Shown here piece by piece: positions 15,530 through 19,705 of a stretch of 19,705 nucleotides of DNA (the stretch's first letter is position 1; each line of letters starts with the position of its first letter). Origin of the DNA: an uncultured Muribaculaceae bacterium (GTDB taxonomy: Bacteria > Bacteroidota > Bacteroidia > Bacteroidales > Muribaculaceae); the NCBI GenBank assembly GCA_910584055.1, contig CAJTZS010000062.1, positions 1-19,705 on the forward strand. Reading direction: 5' to 3'. Under the pieces are notes generated by a model, which worked only from the letters and a program-made list of their open reading frames with translations, was not told where the DNA came from and ran no database searches. A program made the position numbers and the translations under genes.

Positions 15530-15975
15530 ATTTTCTCGATTATAATGTTGTCCGAACCATCTTCCAATGAGTTTAATGAATCCAAATGTATATGAGTGCC
15601 GATCGGAACATCTGACTGCGCCAAATTCGCAAGATGATTAGCCAATGAGAGCAACCCCTCTTTGTTCGCCTTTATTACCATGCCATCCTCACTTACATTG
15701 CTCTTGATTTCAAAGCCATTTACCCAATCAAGTCTTAGTCCATCACTTGAAGAATATTTGGGTGACTTCTTTTCTCGATCTCCTTTCCGCCATAAGTAAA
15801 CGAACAGTCCGAGTGCTACAAAATAGTTTATCCACATGGCACATGAAAGACTGCTAATGCAACTATACCAAGGAGTGTCCTCCCAGTCGGTAATTGCAAA
15901 AGTCCATAAGAGCAATTCAATGACTGCTCCTAATCCGAAGATTACACAACCTGATATTTTCTGCCAATTTTTCAT
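15526..15975 (-). CDS. Two-helix membrane protein with Imm32-like immunity domain
   Basis: This 149-residue protein has two transmembrane helices (9-28 and 43-62), a charged linker, and a C-terminal domain (about 98-149) that matches Imm32-type immunity proteins as I know them: MVIKANKEGLLSLANHLANLA, then DVPIGTHIHLD (HIHLD 128-132), then SLEDGS (136-141) and a final IIIEKI strand. Immunity proteins of polymorphic toxin systems bind and block a cognate toxin. Imm32 is usually a free small protein, so attachment to two membrane helices is unusual. No toxin gene adjoins it. Start and stop both use 4-bp overlaps. The family call is from motif memory, not a search. Confidence 0.65.
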   Translation of the reverse strand: MKNWQKISGCVIFGLGAVIELLLWTFAITDWEDTPWYSCISSLSCAMWINYFVALGLFVYLWRKGDREKKSPKYSSSDGLRLDWVNGFEIKSNVSEDGMVIKANKEGLLSLANHLANLAQSDVPIGTHIHLDSLNSLEDGSDNIIIEKI

Positions 15976-16340
15976 GTCATATTTTTAATAATTAGTTTGT
16001 ATAACCACACTACAACCAAGAATGGGATTAACGTATAAATTGCTATTATAAAGCCAAATAATATAATATATCCCAATAGCTGGATATTACTGAATATACA
16101 GATGATTGACATCGCAACTACAAACACGATGTTATAGCTGAGCCACGATTTCAAAAATAAATTAGAAAAGGTCTTGCTGGAATAGATAAAGCTATAAATG
16201 CCGCAAACAATACTCGATAATAAGAATGCGGCTATCATAGGGAAAAATTCAAGTTCCTTATAACACGAATAAATCGGGTAAATCGAAGGCAATAAACTCA
16301 ATGCCTCCATTATCCAAAATCTCTTATCTGACAATTTCAT
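15972..16340 (-). CDS. MKLxDKRFW-family membrane protein (copy 2)
   Basis: A 122-residue protein with three to four helices (about 34-53, 68-84 and 87-114, the last long enough for a pair) and a basic C-terminus. The opening MKLSDKRFWIMEALSLL parallels the gene at 10083-10568, but the rest is divergent and shorter. I start at the ATG at 16340, which overlaps the upstream stop as ATGA; a longer frame upstream lies within the neighbour. No functional motif. Confidence 0.75.
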   Translation of the reverse strand: MKLSDKRFWIMEALSLLPSIYPIYSCYKELEFFPMIAAFLLSSIVCGIYSFIYSSKTFSNLFLKSWLSYNIVFVVAMSIICIFSNIQLLGYIILFGFIIAIYTLIPFLVVVWLYKLIIKNMT

Positions 16341-16342
16341 TG
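16300..16342 (-). repeat. 43-bp DNA similarity shared with 10528-10570
   Basis: Partner copy of the repeat at the start of the last array gene, 34 of 43 positions alike by eye. Both copies cover the first 13 codons or so and the start codon. Confidence 0.7.
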
Positions 16343-17647
16343 TATGCCTCCTTCCTTCCATTGGGTTAATAGTCGCTTTGAGTTGCGGACGATCACAGGA
16401 TTGTCGCAATTCTCCACAAGGCTGCGTGCTGCGTTCTCGCAAAGTTCTGGAATGACATCATGGAACAGCTTGGCTGCCCAGAATATGGATTGCTCAGAAA
16501 TCGACAACAGTTCCTTCATAATATCCACTTCATCATGGGCTATCAGGTAATTGGCCGCATTCTCAATATCCCATCTGCTGTTTGCTTGTTCCTTTTTATC
16601 TCCATTGGCGACTGCCGCGAAATACATCGTTGATGAATTGGTGAAAAAACTAAAAGCCTCGTCGCCATCTTCATAATCTGCGTACTCATGCCATAGATTG
16701 AAAAACTCTTTTTGAGTAATCAGCTCACATTCATTTTCATTCCAAACCGGATATGATGAAATAAAATAGTAAGCCTCATCGGAGCCAAATCCACTGTCCG
16801 GATCAAGATAACGCTCTTCGCGCGGTTCTGTTCTGATCGCACGGATTACGCCACTTGATGTTGATTCAAAAAATATCGTGCCAAGTTCGCCATGATATTT
16901 TCCATAGTAATCGCCCTCGTAATTCATACCGGAGAGCAAGCGAAAACTATCTCTGAACTGCTGCAACTTCGATGGTGTCATTGTTTTGACTTTTGTTTCA
17001 GCTACGACATAAGCGTATATATATCCCGACATATGGTCAACAACTAAATTCGCCTCTATGCCTTTTTGCTTCAGCCAGTCATAAAAACAGGCGGTAATCT
17101 GTTTTAACGACGCATCGACATCTTCAGGGTCAAGCCACACTCTCGCCCGGCCTTCAAAAATGCGTTCTTTTATGCGCAAACCATACTGCGCGTTTGTATC
17201 GTAATCAAAAGTCCAATAATAATTTTCACGGAGTTTCCAATCGCCATTATTTACTTGGTCTTTTGGCAAAAAGGTTTTTATGAATTTTACCCACCATCTG
17301 CGCCAACGTGTCATATACCACGATATGCCGATAAAGATTCCAGCGAGGGCAAAGACAATAACCCCATACCATTCGTCGGCAGTCACTACTTTGTATATGG
17401 TAAATCCGACCATCGCCACAAGGTATATGATACCAACAAAGACAACTATACCGACACCGATTTTCTTTAGAATGTTCTTAAGCCGTTCAGGAATCCTTAT
17501 TTTACCATTGTCATATAGTCTGACGGTAAGGAATATCATGGCGAGAACCCCAATGACGATTAACACCGCCAATAGTTTATCCGCCATTCTGCCAATAGCG
17601 GAAATCAGCACACACGCCACGCCTATTTTATACCATATCGGCTTCAT
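16337..17647 (-). CDS. Membrane protein with large cytoplasmic domain, unknown
   Basis: A 436-residue protein. The N-terminal 115 residues hold three to four helices (about 5-19, 23-42, 63-86, 93-112), followed by a basic WRRWWVKFIK segment and about 310 residues of soluble domain. That domain has a strand-helix part (YGLRIKERIFEGRARVWLD, IEANLVVDHMSGYIYAYVV) and an all-helical end (MKELLSISEQSIFWAAKLF...) resembling helical repeats. By the positive-inside rule the soluble part is probably cytoplasmic. I recognise no family. It is the second largest array product. Confidence 0.75.
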   Translation of the reverse strand: MKPIWYKIGVACVLISAIGRMADKLLAVLIVIGVLAMIFLTVRLYDNGKIRIPERLKNILKKIGVGIVVFVGIIYLVAMVGFTIYKVVTADEWYGVIVFALAGIFIGISWYMTRWRRWWVKFIKTFLPKDQVNNGDWKLRENYYWTFDYDTNAQYGLRIKERIFEGRARVWLDPEDVDASLKQITACFYDWLKQKGIEANLVVDHMSGYIYAYVVAETKVKTMTPSKLQQFRDSFRLLSGMNYEGDYYGKYHGELGTIFFESTSSGVIRAIRTEPREERYLDPDSGFGSDEAYYFISSYPVWNENECELITQKEFFNLWHEYADYEDGDEAFSFFTNSSTMYFAAVANGDKKEQANSRWDIENAANYLIAHDEVDIMKELLSISEQSIFWAAKLFHDVIPELCENAARSLVENCDNPVIVRNSKRLLTQWKEGGIQ

Positions 17648-17649
17648 CG

Positions 17650-18813
17650 TTATTTGCTGTATTTCTTTTTTAGATATTCACGTAGTTTGGGAGAATCTTT
17701 GCCTTGATATACCCGGTAACGGTCGAATACCGTCCAACTGTCACCATCCGGGAAATCTATCTTCTCGAAACTGGCCGCATCCGCTTCGGGCAATAGAGAA
17801 TCTTGGCAGAAAACGTGCTTGTCATCTTTCCCGTAATTAAAATCTCCGCCACTCATCGGGTCTTTTCTTCCACTTCGATATGATGAAACTTGCACCGGGG
17901 CAAATGTCTTGGGATTTGCACCGATAAGCATCTTATTGTCCCACCACACATTAGCTTTATCTTTATACCAATTTCGCTCTATGTGCTCAAACGATTCGGC
18001 ATCAGCATTTGGAAGGATATGAAAATCCCTATCATAAACATTCACTCCGTCAGCATACATATCGCCCAATCCTTTTAATTTAGTGTAATCCTTAATCTGA
18101 GTAGGAGTTGCTTTCTTATAGGCTCTATGTTTATCTTGGCCTATGTAGAACGCTACCTCCTTGAATGTCACCGGATCTGCTTCAGGTACTATCCTATACA
18201 TAAAATAAACCCTATTTTTATCCGCGGCATAACTTCCCGATTGAACAGGAATTTTTGCTTCAATCTGGTGAAAAGTCTCATAATCAATGTCAGAAATCGT
18301 ACCTCCCCCAAGATAATACCCATTATATCTGTCCTTCGCCCATTTAGTCTCCCAAGAGTCGGGCTTTCCTAATAATATGAATGTCGATTTATCTCTGACT
18401 CCCAATGCTTCTCCCCTCCAATAAAAATCGTTGACATCCTCAGCAAAATAGTAAGAATGAACTTTGAATGTGGCAGGATTGGCCTTTTCAACCAATTCCC
18501 CTGAAAGATACACTTGATTTTTATCAGCTGCATACCATTTGCCTATGACCCTAAAAGAGTCTCCATCAGCATCTTTTATAATATCTCCTTTGTAGAATGC
18601 GTGATTCTTATCTCTGCCGTAATCATCATCCAGTTCTTCAAAAGTCTTGGGGTCGGCATCGACATGACGTGAGTTATGACCGTTCCCTTCATTCCAAGTG
18701 TGCCATGTAACTTCCTTGCCGTCGTTTTTATATCCCACAGTGCATGAGAATAAAGACATCAATATCAAACATATTGATGTGACAAATACTGATTTCAATG
18801 TATATAATCGCAT
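17650..18813 (-). CDS. DKNYY-repeat lipoprotein
   Basis: A 387-residue lipoprotein. The signal MRLYTLKSVF... ends in the lipobox LFSC (Cys24). The mature part is built from seven or eight degenerate repeats of about 35-40 residues with the pattern Y-x-x-DKN-x-VY-x-x-G-x-x-I-x-x-AD-x-x-TF (examples: YGRDKNHAFYKGDIIKDAD, YAADKNQVYLSGELVEKA, YAADKNRVYFMYRIVPEAD, YGKDDKHVFCQDSLLPEAD). This is the DKNYY family, whose members lie at the cell surface and are often near toxin-immunity or secretion loci; no biochemical role is settled. It starts 2 bp after its neighbour's stop. Confidence 0.85.
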   Translation of the reverse strand: MRLYTLKSVFVTSICLILMSLFSCTVGYKNDGKEVTWHTWNEGNGHNSRHVDADPKTFEELDDDYGRDKNHAFYKGDIIKDADGDSFRVIGKWYAADKNQVYLSGELVEKANPATFKVHSYYFAEDVNDFYWRGEALGVRDKSTFILLGKPDSWETKWAKDRYNGYYLGGGTISDIDYETFHQIEAKIPVQSGSYAADKNRVYFMYRIVPEADPVTFKEVAFYIGQDKHRAYKKATPTQIKDYTKLKGLGDMYADGVNVYDRDFHILPNADAESFEHIERNWYKDKANVWWDNKMLIGANPKTFAPVQVSSYRSGRKDPMSGGDFNYGKDDKHVFCQDSLLPEADAASFEKIDFPDGDSWTVFDRYRVYQGKDSPKLREYLKKKYSK

Positions 18814-18815
18814 GG

Positions 18816-19705
18816 CTATTTCTTTTTGTGTTTGAACTTGATGGTTTTCTTGGCGTTGCGCTTGGGATATTTGACCTTGATTATTACCGGCTCGTCGTAG
18901 CCTTCGGCTTCGATGCGGAGTGTGACTTCTTTCAATGGTTTGCCGTCTTTGTCTTGAAGTTCCCAGTCATTAATCCATTCGATTCTAAGTGCAGTGTCAT
19001 TATCATATAAATAATCTGACGATAAAGATTCATAATCTTCTTCACCATTTTCATCAATGAATACCTTGTAAACATCTACTTCAGAGGGGCTAATCTTGTT
19101 GCCTTTTTCATCGACAAAATATAAATCAAGCATCCCACGTGGTTTTGCAGGTTCACGGGCTATAACACCTTCTATTTCACCAATAAAGTAATCTGCTTGC
19201 TCCAACGTAACATTCATTGGATTCTCAAGATTATCCACAGACACCGTAAGTGGCTTGTAGCCAATATATGAAAACTTTATAGAATCACCTAAACATGCTT
19301 CGATTTGAAAATTCCCATCAATATCAGTGCTAATTGATTTTTTAGTATTAAGATTTTGAATGACGGTGCCTATCAAAATTTCGGGTTCTTGTTTAGAATC
19401 GCCCGGTTTTGTCCAAATTCCCGTAACACGTCCCTTTATTAGTGCCGTACCAATCCGTGATTGAACTGAGATACTATCCGGAGATAATTGCGTATCGTAT
19501 TGTGTTTGAGCCTGCAAAGATAACGGACTAAACATCGCAATAGCACCGGCCGAGATTCCGGCAAGTGCTATGGCTTTACCTATGCGCTGACGCGAGCGGA
19601 GCTGCTGCTCCAAGTAGCGGACTTCGGCCTCGCATTTTGGGCACGTGCCAAGGCAGTCGCCTTTATAGCGACACTCCGACGTAACAAACTCGATGCCGTT
19701 CGCCT
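18816..19705 (-). CDS. Cys-cluster membrane protein with carboxypeptidase-regulatory-like domain (5'-partial)
   Basis: No ATG occurs in the open frame before the right window edge, so the gene begins outside; a TTG at 19613 is internal. The visible product has 296 residues. Near its start is ECRYKGDCLGTCPKC, a C-x5-C-x3-C-x2-C cluster (codons from 19673 to 19632) that may bind zinc or a metal cluster. A hydrophobic segment (about IGKAIALAGISAGAIAMFSP) follows, then a Ser/Gln-rich stretch and a domain like carboxypeptidase regulatory or TonB-receptor plug-adjacent beta sandwiches (KGRVTG, TVIQNLNTKKSISTDIDGNFQI, IKFSYIGYKPLTVSV). The end is strongly basic (KYPKRNAKKTIKFKHKKK). The order puts the Cys cluster in the cytoplasm and the beta domain outside. 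Function unknown. Confidence 0.8.
   Translation of the reverse strand, partial: ANGIEFVTSECRYKGDCLGTCPKCEAEVRYLEQQLRSRQRIGKAIALAGISAGAIAMFSPLSLQAQTQYDTQLSPDSISVQSRIGTALIKGRVTGIWTKPGDSKQEPEILIGTVIQNLNTKKSISTDIDGNFQIEACLGDSIKFSYIGYKPLTVSVDNLENPMNVTLEQADYFIGEIEGVIAREPAKPRGMLDLYFVDEKGNKISPSEVDVYKVFIDENGEEDYESLSSDYLYDNDTALRIEWINDWELQDKDGKPLKEVTLRIEAEGYDEPVIIKVKYPKRNAKKTIKFKHKKK

Noticed and set aside
1..19705. tRNA, rRNA or CRISPR array
   Set aside because: No cloverleaf with a CCA-type end, no rRNA-like block and no regular repeat-spacer series noticed; a covariance-model scan was not possible.

Overview
The window looks like chromosomal accessory DNA from a gut-type member of the Bacteroidales. 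Three things point that way. Start codons lack Shine-Dalgarno sequences. Promoters fit the Bacteroides pattern (TTTG about 20 nt upstream of TAnnTTTG), most clearly at 3502-3533. The protein families (Bacteroides-type integrases, PcfK/AcrIIA9-like, DUF234 ATPase, DKNYY lipoprotein, Cys-cluster plus carboxypeptidase-regulatory-like protein) are typical of this order. Genus cannot be fixed by eye; Bacteroides and Muribaculaceae relatives are both plausible.

Region 1 (1-870) is gene debris. A frameshifted PcfK/AcrIIA9-like gene on the minus strand abuts, at about 243-256, the C-terminal piece of a COG2865-type ATP-binding regulator on the plus strand.

Region 2 (870-10040, all plus strand) reads as an integrated mobilizable element. 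It has two tandem, related tyrosine recombinases. A three-gene operon follows: a DUF234-type ATPase with a nuclease-like C-terminus and two unknown proteins, starting at a consensus promoter next to a perfect 18-bp inverted repeat and ending at a strong hairpin terminator. Next come an excisionase-like helix-turn-helix protein and two unknown proteins. Last is a mobilization module: a candidate oriT inverted repeat, a MobC-like accessory protein, a HUH-type relaxase and a small membrane protein. No conjugation (tra) genes are visible, so transfer would need a helper element. I could not find the exact att repeats.

Region 3 (10083-19705, all minus strand, convergent with region 2) is a run of 15 genes with junctions of +17 to -17 nt, several of them ATGA overlaps. 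It therefore looks like one transcript that starts beyond the right edge. Nearly all products are small membrane proteins or lipoproteins of no recognised enzyme class. One carries an Imm32-like immunity domain, one is a DKNYY lipoprotein, one is DUF3592-like, and two share an MKLxDKRFW opening plus a similar 43-bp DNA stretch. The first gene, cut by the window edge, has an N-terminal four-cysteine cluster, a membrane segment and a carboxypeptidase-regulatory-like domain. My best reading is an accumulated array of immunity (anti-toxin) genes beside a recombinase-bearing element, with no toxin in view. This is an inference resting on one recognisable immunity domain and on gene organisation.
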